NCBI RefSeq assembly: GCF_021129305.1
Contig: NZ_JAJOMB010000011.1
Span: 203,621-267,620 of the forward strand
From: Kineosporia babensis
GTDB taxonomy: Bacteria > Actinomycetota > Actinomycetes > Actinomycetales > Kineosporiaceae
Reading direction: 5' to 3'
DNA: 64,000 nt
In this document: in pieces, positions 56,648 to 64,000 of the stretch
Position numbering within the stretch: position 1 is the stretch's first letter
Layout of the letters: each line of letters opens with the position of its first letter
Translations under genes and position numbers: made by a program
Notes under the pieces: model-generated
Told to the model about the DNA's origin: nothing
Databases searched by the model: none
Seen by the model: only the letters and a program-made list of their open reading frames with translations

Positions 56648-58315
56648 CTACCCGTCCTTCTCCGCGAGCTCGCGGAACTCGTCCGGCACGCCCGGCTGCG
56701 ACATGGCCGGCAGATAGCCGACGGCGTTGCGGCCGTACTTGGCGCGGACCGCGTCCATCGAGGTGTCGACCGCCAGCCGCGCGGCGCCGGGTTGGGTGCC
56801 CTCGCGGCGTGGATCCTCGGGGGTCACGGCCAGCTCTTGCTGCACGACGTGCCGGACCACGAGGTTGGACACCGAGATGGCCAGCAGGCTGATCTGGACC
56901 AGCGGGAAATCCTGTGGCTCAGCGGTCCGCACGGGATCAGGGACAGGCTCAGCCGCCCCGGCCCGGACCGCCCGGCTCGAGCGCTCAGGAGACGTCTCGG
57001 TCACCAGGGCAGCGGCCGGCACCTCCCAGCTCGAGCTCCGGCTCGAGCTCGAGTTCTGGCTCCGGCTCGAGTTCTGGCTCCGGCTCGGGCTCTGACTCCG
57101 GCTCGAGTCCTGACTCGGGTCCGAGTTCTGGCTCAGCGTCCCGCGCGGGCTCGAGTTCTGGCTCCGGCTCGAGTGCTGACTCGTGTCCGAGTTCCGGCTC
57201 GGGTCCGAGTTCCGGCTCGAGTTCTGGCTGGGGCTCGCCGTTCCACCCCAGTTTCGGGTTTTTCCTGGGCGAGCCGGGTCCGTCACCCCCAGCTCACCGA
57301 GTTCGGCCTGATCGAGCCGGTTCGCCTCGTCGCGGATGGCCTGCCAGGCCAGCTGCTCGGCGATCTCGGTGAGGGTCAGGGTGGCCGCCACCGGCTCGTT
57401 CAGCGTGAGCGAACGGGTGACCGACCGCAGGCCCGGGTACCGCACCCGCACCGTGACCGTGCGCCCGGCGCGATGTTTGGCCCGTAGCCGCACGGCCACC
57501 CGATCGGCCAGATGGTTCAGCACCGCCCGCACCCCCTCGGGCGTGGTGCTTTGGCGGCCCATCGCCGACTGGGCGCCGACCGAGCGGGCCCGGGCTGCGC
57601 CGCTGACCCGCCGTGCGTCCTCGTTGTGGGCCAGGGCGCTCAGCTTCTTGCCGGCCGCCTCGCCGAGCAGCCGCTGGACCGAGCCCGGTGAGGCCGCGGC
57701 CAGCTGGCCGATGGTGTGAATGCCCTCGGCCTTCAGCTTGCCCTGGGCCACCGGCCCGATCCCCCACATCAGCGCGACCGGCAGCGGATCGAGGAACTCC
57801 TGCTCCCGCTCGGGCGCCACCACGACCAGCCCGTCCGGCTTGGCCACCTGCGAGGCGATCTTGGCCAGGTGCTTGGTGCGGGCCACCCCGATCGAGATCG
57901 GCAGCCCGACCTCCCGCCGCACCTGCCGGCGCAACCGGTCGGCGATGACGTCGGGTGAGCCGAACAGGTGCACCGAACCGGAGACGTCGGCGAACGCCTC
58001 GTCGATCGAGATCCGCTCGATCGCCGGGGTGACATCGTGCAGGATCGCGATCACCGCATCGGCGAGCTGCTGGTAGCGGTCGAAATGCCCGCGCACGAAG
58101 GTGATCTGCGGGCAGAGCTCCCGGGCCCGGCGGCCCGGCATTCCCCCGGACACCCCGAAGCGCTTGGCCTCGTACGAGGCCGCCAGGACGACACCACCGG
58201 CTGCGCTACCGCCGACCGCGATCGGGCGCCCGCGCAGCGAGGGGTCGAGCAACTGCTCGACCGACGCGTAGAACGCGTCCAGATCAGCGTGCAGGATCGC
58301 TGCCCCCTCGTACAT
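56648..58315 (-). CDS. dinB: DNA polymerase IV with a ~140-residue Ser/Asn/Gln-rich insertion in the little-finger domain
   Basis: 555 residues, against the usual ~350-400. Y-family polymerase with [12 protein letters not shown] (Asp 11), [13 protein letters not shown] (Asp 105/Glu 106), an HhH thumb ([15 protein letters not shown]) and the first part of the little finger ([16 protein letters not shown]). The little finger resumes only at [14 protein letters not shown] (~473). Between ~332 and ~470 lies an insertion whose centre (361-429) is mostly Ser, Asn, Gln and Arg. A typical C-terminal block ([15 protein letters not shown]) ends the protein. Catalytic residues are intact. SOS control via the LexA box upstream. 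Confidence 0.92.
   Translation of the reverse strand: MYEGAAILHADLDAFYASVEQLLDPSLRGRPIAVGGSAAGGVVLAASYEAKRFGVSGGMPGRRARELCPQITFVRGHFDRYQQLADAVIAILHDVTPAIERISIDEAFADVSGSVHLFGSPDVIADRLRRQVRREVGLPISIGVARTKHLAKIASQVAKPDGLVVVAPEREQEFLDPLPVALMWGIGPVAQGKLKAEGIHTIGQLAAASPGSVQRLLGEAAGKKLSALAHNEDARRVSGAARARSVGAQSAMGRQSTTPEGVRAVLNHLADRVAVRLRAKHRAGRTVTVRVRYPGLRSVTRSLTLNEPVAATLTLTEIAEQLAWQAIRDEANRLDQAELGELGVTDPARPGKTRNWGGTASPSQNSSRNSDPSRNSDTSQHSSRSQNSSPRGTLSQNSDPSQDSSRSQSPSRSQNSSRSQNSSSSRSSSWEVPAAALVTETSPERSSRAVRAGAAEPVPDPVRTAEPQDFPLVQISLLAISVSNLVVRHVVQQELAVTPEDPRREGTQPGAARLAVDTSMDAVRAKYGRNAVGYLPAMSQPGVPDEFRELAEKDG
57029..57231. repeat. 18-bp-period repeats inside dinB
   Basis: The word GAGTTCTGGCTCCGGCTC recurs with an 18-base period (57051, 57069) and in diverged forms to 57231. 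In the dinB frame it encodes the Ser/Arg/Gln/Asn repeat of the insert. The pure G/C pattern is locally unlike ordinary coding sequence of this genome. Confidence 0.8.
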
Positions 58316-58327
58316 GGCAGCAGTCTA

Positions 58328-58345
58328 TTCGAACACATGTTCGAA
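58328..58345. promoter_or_regulatory. LexA (SOS) box upstream of dinB
   Basis: TTCGAAC-ACAT-GTTCGAA, perfect 7-bp arms. The inner TCGAACN4GTTCGA is the actinobacterial SOS-box consensus. It ends 12 bases before the dinB start, so LexA binding would block dinB transcription. The divergent decarboxylase start is 46 bases away. Confidence 0.9.
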
Positions 58346-58391
58346 CACCAGGGACTCGGCAGGCCCTGTGGAAAAGGCGTCACAATCAAGC

Positions 58392-59837
58392 GTGACCAGC
58401 ACCAACGACCCCCTCGGGCTAGCTCCGGACGCACCGTTGTTCGCAGCCTGGCTCAGCACCGCCGCAGAACTCGCCGCCGGGCGTTCTCAGTTCTTCAGCA
58501 TCCCCGGGCACAAGCAGCGCACCCAGCTCACCGGACCCATCGTCCAGGGCGATCTACCGCTCTACGCCGGCCTGGATTCGCCTCAGCTCAGCGGCGGGAT
58601 GCTGGCCGACGCGCAGGACCGGGCGGCAGCGTTGTGGGGCGTGGACTGGTGCCGGTTCTCGGTCGGCGGCTCCACCCACGCCAACCAGGCCGTGGCTCTG
58701 GCTCTCGGCGCCCCCGGAGACACCGTGATCGTCTCCCGCACCCTGCACCGCTCCATGCTGACCGGGCTGATTCTGGCCGGGCTGCAGCCGATCTGGGTCT
58801 ACCCGGAGCTCGATGACCACCACGGACTCCCCCTCGGCGTCGCACCGGAGAAGGTGGCCAAGGCTCTGGACGAGCATCCCGAGGCGAAAGCGGTTCTGGT
58901 CGGCGATCCTTCGTACATCGGCACTACTGGGGACTTAGCGGGGCTGGCCGCCGCGGCCCACTCCCGGAATGTGCCACTCATTGTAGACGGGGCCTGGGCG
59001 GCCCATTTCGGGTTCCATCCGGCCTACCCGCAGCACGCCCTCGCGCTCGGCGCCGACGCTCTGGTGATCAGCGCCCACAAGACGCTCCCGGCGATGGGCC
59101 AGGCCGCCCTGCTGCTGGCCCTCACCACCGAAGGCCGACTGAATTCGTCCCGGCTGGAAAGAGGTTTCGAGGCGGGGCACACCACCAGCCCCTCCGGCGC
59201 AGTACTGGCCAGCATCGACGCCGCCCGTGCCCTGCTGGCCAAGCACGGCGAACGACTTCTGGGCGATCTGCTGGACCTGCGGACCCGCGCGGTGGAAAAG
59301 CTTGCGCGAGTAGCAGGCCTGGAGATGCTGACCGGCGAGCACGTGGATCCGGCCAAGCTGGTGATCCGCCTGCCCGGCACCGGTGCCCTCGGCGGGAAGG
59401 TGGACCAGCGGCTGCGCAGTGAAGGCTTCCTGTTGGAGATGGCCGACCGGGACACCCTGGTGCCGATGCTCACGCTCGCCGACGACCAGGCCGGCGTGGA
59501 CGCCTTGGTCGAGGCCGTGGCCAAGGCTGTGGAAGCGGAACGCGGCCCGGCCCGACCGGTTTCGACGGCACCCTCCTGGAGGACCGTGCCGGTGACCGCC
59601 CTGGCCCCGCGCGAGGCGTTCTTCGCCCCGCACGAGACCGTGCCGGCCCGGCAGGCCGTCGGGCGGATCAGCGCGGAGCTGATCGCGCCCTACCCGCCCG
59701 GCGTGCCGGTACTGGCGCCGGGCGAGGTGATCACCGAGGAGATCGTGACCGGCCTGCGCCGGATCCGGGCCGACGGAGGCCGGATCGCCTACGCCGAGGA
59801 CCCGACGCTGGCCACGTTCCAGGTGGTGCGCAGCTAG
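58392..59837 (+). CDS. Orn/Lys/Arg-decarboxylase-type PLP enzyme
   Basis: 481 residues, GTG start. The aspartate-aminotransferase-fold decarboxylase pattern is SIPGHKQR at the N terminus, the SVGGSTHANQAV segment, PSYIGTTGDL, DGAWAAHFGFHP and the PLP lysine in VISAHKTLPAMGQAAL. The C-terminal domain (RQAVGRISAELIAPYPPGVPVL) is typical of the biosynthetic arginine/lysine decarboxylase group. Likely makes a diamine such as agmatine, cadaverine or putrescine; which one is not visible. Divergent from dinB. Confidence 0.9.
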   Translation: MTSTNDPLGLAPDAPLFAAWLSTAAELAAGRSQFFSIPGHKQRTQLTGPIVQGDLPLYAGLDSPQLSGGMLADAQDRAAALWGVDWCRFSVGGSTHANQAVALALGAPGDTVIVSRTLHRSMLTGLILAGLQPIWVYPELDDHHGLPLGVAPEKVAKALDEHPEAKAVLVGDPSYIGTTGDLAGLAAAAHSRNVPLIVDGAWAAHFGFHPAYPQHALALGADALVISAHKTLPAMGQAALLLALTTEGRLNSSRLERGFEAGHTTSPSGAVLASIDAARALLAKHGERLLGDLLDLRTRAVEKLARVAGLEMLTGEHVDPAKLVIRLPGTGALGGKVDQRLRSEGFLLEMADRDTLVPMLTLADDQAGVDALVEAVAKAVEAERGPARPVSTAPSWRTVPVTALAPREAFFAPHETVPARQAVGRISAELIAPYPPGVPVLAPGEVITEEIVTGLRRIRADGGRIAYAEDPTLATFQVVRS

Positions 59838-59841
59838 AGGG

Positions 59842-61674
59842 CTACTTCTTCTGCCCGACGAACCAGCGGCGCAGCGTGTCGATCCGCTCCTGGAGCTGCT
59901 CGACGCTGGCCTTGGCCACCTCCGGCCCACCGCAGGCGTCACGCACATTGGCGTGCACCACGCCGTGCGGCTGGCTGGTGCGCCGGGACCAGGCCCCGAC
60001 CAGGCTGTGCAACTCCTTGCGCAGCGCGGTGATCTGCCGGTGGCCGGAGATCTCGGGCGGGGGCTCGACCGCGGCCGGCTTGTTCTTGTTCCGGGCCAGT
60101 TGATCGGCCTGCCGCTGGCGCAGCAGCGTGGTCACCTGATCGGGCTCGAGCAGGCCGGGGATCCCGAGGAAGTCCTCCTCCTCCTGGCTGCCGACCTCGG
60201 CGTGGGTGCCGAACTCCTGCTTGTCGTAGAGCACCCGGTCGAACGTGGCCTGGGACTCCAGCGCCTCGAAGGGCATCTTCTCCAGCTCGCCGGAGGCCTT
60301 CTCCTCGCGGTTGGCCTCGGCCAGCAGGTCCTCTTCGGGGTACTCGTCCTCGTCGCCCTCCTTCTTGGGCTTGTCGAGGGCGTGGTCGCGCTCCACCTCC
60401 ATCTGCGCGGCCAGGTCGAGCAGCACCGGCACGCTGGGCAGGAACACCGAAGCCGTCTCGCCGCGCTTGCGCACCCGGACGAAACGCCCGATGGCCTGGG
60501 CGAAGAACAACGGTGTGCTGGTCGAGGTGGCGTAGACGCCGACCGCCAGGCGGGGCACGTCGACCCCTTCGGAGACCATCCGGACCGCGACCATCCAGCG
60601 CGAGGTACCGGCCGAGAACTCGTCGATCTTGTCCGAGGCGCCGTCCTCGTCGGAGAGGATGACCGTGGGTGACTCGCCGGTGATCTCCTTCAGGGTGCCC
60701 GCGTAGGCCCGGGCCGTCTCCTGGTCGGTGGCGATGATCATCGCCCCGGCGTCGGGGACCCCGCGGCGCACCTCGGTGAGCCGCTTGTCGGCGGCCTGCA
60801 GCACCGACGGGATCCAGGCCCCCTGCGGATTGAGCGCGGTGCGCCAGGCCTGGCCGATCATGTCCTTGGTGAGCGGCTCGCCGAGCCGGGCGGCCACCTC
60901 GTCCCCGGCGCTGGTGCGCCAGCGCATGGCGCCGGAGTAGGCCAGGAACATCACCGGACGCACGACGCCGTCACGCAGCGCATCGGAGTAGCCGTAGGCG
61001 TGGTCGGCGCGGGAGCGGCGGATGCCCTCCGCGTCCTCCTCGTACTCCACGAACGGGATCGGGCTGGTGTCGGACCGGAACGGGGTACCGGTCAGCGCCA
61101 GCCGCCGGGTGGCCGGATCGAACGCCTCGCTGACCCCGTCACCCCAGGTGAGCGAGTCACCGGCGTGGTGGATCTCGTCCAGGATGACCAGGGTCTTGCC
61201 GGCCTCGGTGCGCGCCCGGTGCAGCAGCGGCTTCATCGAGACCTGGGCGTACGTGACCGCGACCCCGTCGAACGAGGCGCCGTGCGCACCCTGGGCGTTG
61301 CTGTAGTTCGGGTCCAGGTGGATGCCCACCCGCTCGGCCGCGTCGGCCCACTGCCGCTTCAGGTGCTCGGTGGGGCAGACCACGGTGACCCGCTGCACGA
61401 TCCGCCGCTGCAGCAGCTCGGTGGCGATCCGCAGGGCGAAGGTGGTCTTACCGGCGCCCGGGGTGGCCACCGCCAGGAAGTCGCGCGGGTTGGTCGCCAG
61501 GTACTTGTCCAGCGCGGCCTGCTGCCAGGCCCGCAGCTTGGACGAGGTGCCCCAGGCGGCCCGGTTGGGGAACGCCGGGGGAAGCTGGGAGGCCGCCGAG
61601 GAACTGGCGTGGGCCGGGTTGGCATGCCCCGTGTTCGTGTCGAAGAGCGATGCCGGGTTGGAGCCGGGGGTCAC
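59842..61674 (-). CDS. DEAD/DEAH-box superfamily 2 helicase
   Basis: 610 residues, GTG start. Motif I ATPGAGKTTFAL, motif II LDEIHHAGD (DEIH), motif III LTGTPFRSD, and motif VI QAIGRFVRVRKRGE. The final 200 residues are acidic and then helical (LEKMPFEALESQ, LPRRWFVGQKK-type tail). Such proteins are common in actinobacteria, usually described only as DEAD/DEAH helicases. It converges with the decarboxylase, with four bases between stops. Confidence 0.92.
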   Translation of the reverse strand: MTPGSNPASLFDTNTGHANPAHASSSAASQLPPAFPNRAAWGTSSKLRAWQQAALDKYLATNPRDFLAVATPGAGKTTFALRIATELLQRRIVQRVTVVCPTEHLKRQWADAAERVGIHLDPNYSNAQGAHGASFDGVAVTYAQVSMKPLLHRARTEAGKTLVILDEIHHAGDSLTWGDGVSEAFDPATRRLALTGTPFRSDTSPIPFVEYEEDAEGIRRSRADHAYGYSDALRDGVVRPVMFLAYSGAMRWRTSAGDEVAARLGEPLTKDMIGQAWRTALNPQGAWIPSVLQAADKRLTEVRRGVPDAGAMIIATDQETARAYAGTLKEITGESPTVILSDEDGASDKIDEFSAGTSRWMVAVRMVSEGVDVPRLAVGVYATSTSTPLFFAQAIGRFVRVRKRGETASVFLPSVPVLLDLAAQMEVERDHALDKPKKEGDEDEYPEEDLLAEANREEKASGELEKMPFEALESQATFDRVLYDKQEFGTHAEVGSQEEEDFLGIPGLLEPDQVTTLLRQRQADQLARNKNKPAAVEPPPEISGHRQITALRKELHSLVGAWSRRTSQPHGVVHANVRDACGGPEVAKASVEQLQERIDTLRRWFVGQKK

Positions 61675-61890
61675 GCCGCCGTCCTTTCGTGGGTTGTGCG
61701 GATCTGCCGGTGTGCCGATGTGTTTCGGACTTCCGGTGTGCCGCTGCTGGCCCCGTGATCCCGCGTGGTTCGTCTCGTCATCGGCTCAAGAGGCTACCTG
61801 CTGACCGGGCCCCGGGCGCGCCGCAGACACGATGACGCAGGACACGACGAGCCGTGGCCCGGCCTGCGCGGCCGGGCCCGAACCCGTGAT

Positions 61891-62448
61891 TCAGCGCGTG
61901 ACCAGCGCGGACGGGACGATGGTGATCGCGAACGGAACGCTCAGTTCCAGTTCCTCGTCGCCGGCCGCCTTGCCGGTCTCGTAGTAGACGCCCTCACGCA
62001 GTTCCAGGACGAGCACTGAGGGTTCATACGGATCGACGACCCAGTACGACTCCACTCCTGCTTCCTGGTACTTGTCGCGTTTGAGCAGTAGGTCCTTTCG
62101 GCGAGTCGTGGGTGAGAGCACCTCGACCGCCAAGACCAGCGGACCGGTGGCCCGGCGGTCGTCGGTGTCCTCGTCCCGGACGACCAGGACGTCCGGCTGC
62201 AGCGAGGTGCGCGGGTCCGGCTGCCAGTCGAACGGTGCCACGAAGACCTCGGCCTCGGCCGCCGGGCAGGCTTCGGTCAGGAGCCCGAGCATCCGGACCA
62301 CGGCTCGCTGGTGCACCTTCACCGGAGCCGGGCTCACGAAAAGAATCCCGTCGAGCAGTTCGTACTGCAGACCGTCGCCTTCGGGAAGATGCTCGAGATC
62401 TTCCACCGTCCAGTCACCGCCACGCGGCATCAACTGCATGACTGCCAT
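61891..62448 (-). CDS. Uma2-family endonuclease-fold protein (DUF820)
   Basis: 185 residues. The N-terminal YELLDGILFVSPAP, then LQPDVLVVRDED, VLAVEVLSPTTRRKDL and KYQEAGVESYWVVDPYE are the Uma2 signatures; the D and E-x-x lead to a PD-(D/E)xK nuclease core. Biological role unknown, often encoded in multiple copies. The gap 61675-61890 to the helicase holds no gene I can support. Confidence 0.92.
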   Translation of the reverse strand: MAVMQLMPRGGDWTVEDLEHLPEGDGLQYELLDGILFVSPAPVKVHQRAVVRMLGLLTEACPAAEAEVFVAPFDWQPDPRTSLQPDVLVVRDEDTDDRRATGPLVLAVEVLSPTTRRKDLLLKRDKYQEAGVESYWVVDPYEPSVLVLELREGVYYETGKAAGDEELELSVPFAITIVPSALVTR

Positions 62449-62562
62449 GGTTCCCCCCAGTTGCCTCGGCTGTCGATCAGCATGACCCAGACCCTGGCAC
62501 GAATGCGAACGAACGCCGCCGAACCGTCCACAGCTTCTCGCCGCTGTGGAAAAGCCTGTGGA

Positions 62563-63936
62563 TCAGACCGCCGCCGGGCGCGCCCGGAATCCCACCAGCG
62601 ACACCAGTGCCGCGAACCCCCCAGCGCAGAGCCACATCACGGTGAACAGCCCGGCATCCCCACCCACCGGGTCGTGCCAGGCCGCGAACGCCGCACCGGT
62701 GAGCCCGATGCCCAGCGCAGCGCCCAGGGCGTCGGACAGCTGCAGCGCGGAGGAGTTGCGGCCCTCCTGCCCGGGCTCGCTGTAGCGCAACGTCAGCACG
62801 CCGGTACTCGACATCGCCAGGCCCATCCCGATCGCGCAGCAGGCCCACAGCGGCAGCACCAGCCAGCCGGAGGCGGGCGGGCGGATCAGCAAGGTCAGGC
62901 AGAACAGCGCCGCCGAGATCAGCAGCGCCCCGATCACGAACAGCAGGTGCCGCGGGATCCGCAGGTTGGGCCGGCCCTGGACGTAGGAGCCCAGCGTCCA
63001 GCCGGCCACCCCGCCGGTGAGCACCAGCCCGGCCTGCGAGGCGGAGAAGCCGTGCTGGCTGGTCAGCATCAGCGGGATGAACGTCTCGGCGCCGAAGAAC
63101 ATGCCGGTGAACAGTCCGCGCAGGGCGATCACGGTGGGCAGGCCCCGGGCCAGGCGCAGCGTGCCGCGCGGGGCCAGCGGCCGGAATCCGATCACGACCA
63201 GCGCCAGGCCCAGCCCGACCCCGGCGGTGGTGAGCAGCGGCCCGAGCTGCTGGGCCTCGCCCAGCCCCCACTGCAGACCCAGCACCCCGGCGGTGACGGC
63301 CGCGCCGCACAGCGCCCGCCAGCCCAGCTGGGAGCGGGTCGGCGTCATCGGATCACCCGGCTCCCGGCTGCTTCTCGAGCGCAGCTGAGGTACCAGGGCC
63401 AGCGCCGGGGGCACCGCGAGCGGCACCACCAGGAGGAAGACCAGCCGCCAGCTCACCGTCTCGGCCAGCCAGCCGGCCAGCGCCGGGCCGACCACGCCGG
63501 GGACCACCCAGGCCGCCGCGAAGAACGAGAACACCCGGGGCTGCAGCTGGGACGGGAAGACGTCGGCGACCACCACGTACAACGAGACGATCAGCAGCCC
63601 GGCCCCCAGCCCGGCCATCGCCCGGCCGCCGAGCAGCAGGTGGTAGGTCGGGGCCAGGCCGCACAGCACCTGGCCGCCCCCGAACAGCACCAGGCCGGTG
63701 CTCACTGGCCAGCGGGTACCGGCGGTGTCGCACCAGCCCCCGGCCAGGGTGACGCCGAGCAGCTGGGCGGCGATGAACGAGGAGAAGGCGAAGCCGTACT
63801 CGCGCACCGCGTCCAGGTCGCGGGTGAGGACCGGCATCGCGGTGGTCACCGCGATCGCCTCGAAGGCGATCAGCGTGATCAGGGTGACGATGCCGGCCAG
63901 GCTGGCCCAGTGGTCAGCCAGCGAGGCGGGGGGCCC
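62563..63936 (-). CDS. MFS transporter, N terminus lost at the contig edge
   Basis: At least ~455 residues on the minus strand with ~12-14 membrane helices. The frame begins beyond the first normal start (GTG 63849), since upstream sequence reads as an N-terminal helix (ASLAGIVTLITLIAFEAIAV) in the same frame. Conserved MFS segments are GGRAMAGLGAGLLIV, TETVSWRLVFLL and GLALVVIGFRPLAPRG. The drug-efflux 14-helix type is likely. The true start is missing or corrupted by the homopolymer stretch at 63937-64000. Confidence 0.85.
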   Translation of the reverse strand, partial: GPPASLADHWASLAGIVTLITLIAFEAIAVTTAMPVLTRDLDAVREYGFAFSSFIAAQLLGVTLAGGWCDTAGTRWPVSTGLVLFGGGQVLCGLAPTYHLLLGGRAMAGLGAGLLIVSLYVVVADVFPSQLQPRVFSFFAAAWVVPGVVGPALAGWLAETVSWRLVFLLVVPLAVPPALALVPQLRSRSSREPGDPMTPTRSQLGWRALCGAAVTAGVLGLQWGLGEAQQLGPLLTTAGVGLGLALVVIGFRPLAPRGTLRLARGLPTVIALRGLFTGMFFGAETFIPLMLTSQHGFSASQAGLVLTGGVAGWTLGSYVQGRPNLRIPRHLLFVIGALLISAALFCLTLLIRPPASGWLVLPLWACCAIGMGLAMSSTGVLTLRYSEPGQEGRNSSALQLSDALGAALGIGLTGAAFAAWHDPVGGDAGLFTVMWLCAGGFAALVSLVGFRARPAAV

Positions 63937-64000
63937 CCGGGCGGGGGGGCCCCCCCCCCCGCCCGCCCCCGGGAGGGGGTTTCCGGGGTTCTTGTTCTTT
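63937..64000. other. Low-quality or artefactual end
   Basis: Runs of seven to eleven G or C in a row (e.g. 63945-63963) followed by a T-rich tail (TTTCCGGGGTTCTTGTTCTTT) at the window end, unlike the rest of the window. It interrupts the MFS frame. Probably assembly or base-calling noise at a contig edge. Confidence 0.7.

Overview
The window is about 70% GC chromosomal DNA of a filamentous or motile-type actinobacterium. The evidence is the frequent GTG starts, ATGA/GTGA gene overlaps, a SAM-IV riboswitch (an actinobacterial class), a ClpS-DUF2017 pair, a DUF1707 protein and an actinobacterial LexA box. A Kineosporia-like host is a guess from overall gene style, not something the sequence proves. 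The left end starts inside a gene. The right end runs into a G/C homopolymer stretch that looks like a poor-quality contig edge.

Layout. 1-1717: end of an aldehyde dehydrogenase operon with a tautomerase and a luciferase-like flavin oxidoreductase. 1750-2480: non-coding array of ~92-99 bp repeats. 2511-4774: a zincin-like protein and a secreted CAP-domain protein, convergent. 4835-11126: sugar operon on the minus strand (solute-binding protein, two permeases, GH4 glycosidase, N-acetylglucosamine-kinase-like protein) with a divergent DeoR regulator and repeated operator-like boxes. 11123-20806: SorC regulator and a nine-cistron divergent unit (DUF2291 lipoprotein, ribose-type ABC importer, binding protein, split transketolase, FGGY kinase, TIM-barrel isomerase). 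This gene set fits the D-apiose transketolase pathway. 20924-27684: small proteins, a matrixin-like metalloprotease, an EAL phosphodiesterase with a degenerate GGDEF domain, DUF1707 and MerR proteins, and a second CAP protein.

27862-35299: two crotonases, a PHP-domain protein, a cytochrome P450, a GroES-like protein, DUF3618 and Bcp proteins, a large helical protein and tRNA-Leu(UAG). 35463-40351: an unknown protein, a SAM-IV riboswitch with a class-V PLP enzyme, and a second GGDEF/EAL protein. 40460-46235: NarL-type two-component system in one operon with a membrane-anchored sulfite-oxidase-family protein, then a prokaryotic phospholipase A2 coupled to an alpha/beta hydrolase. 46232-51459: rdgB, rph, an MBL-fold hydrolase, clpS, DUF2017, then pncB-pncA (NAD salvage) behind paired palindromic operators overlapping a clear promoter. 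51516-56638: mixed small genes, an XRE-cupin regulator divergent from a methyltransferase, a 21-bp tandem repeat and a GNAT gene. 56648-64000: SOS-regulated DNA polymerase IV carrying a large Ser/Asn/Gln insert, a PLP decarboxylase, an SF2 helicase, a Uma2 protein and a truncated MFS transporter.

The signals I consider most worth following are the repeat array at 1750-2480, the putative apiose regulon, the competing hairpins plus terminator-like hairpin before the EAL gene (23133-23224), the riboswitch-controlled class-V PLP enzyme, the Pol IV insertion and the NAD-salvage operators.
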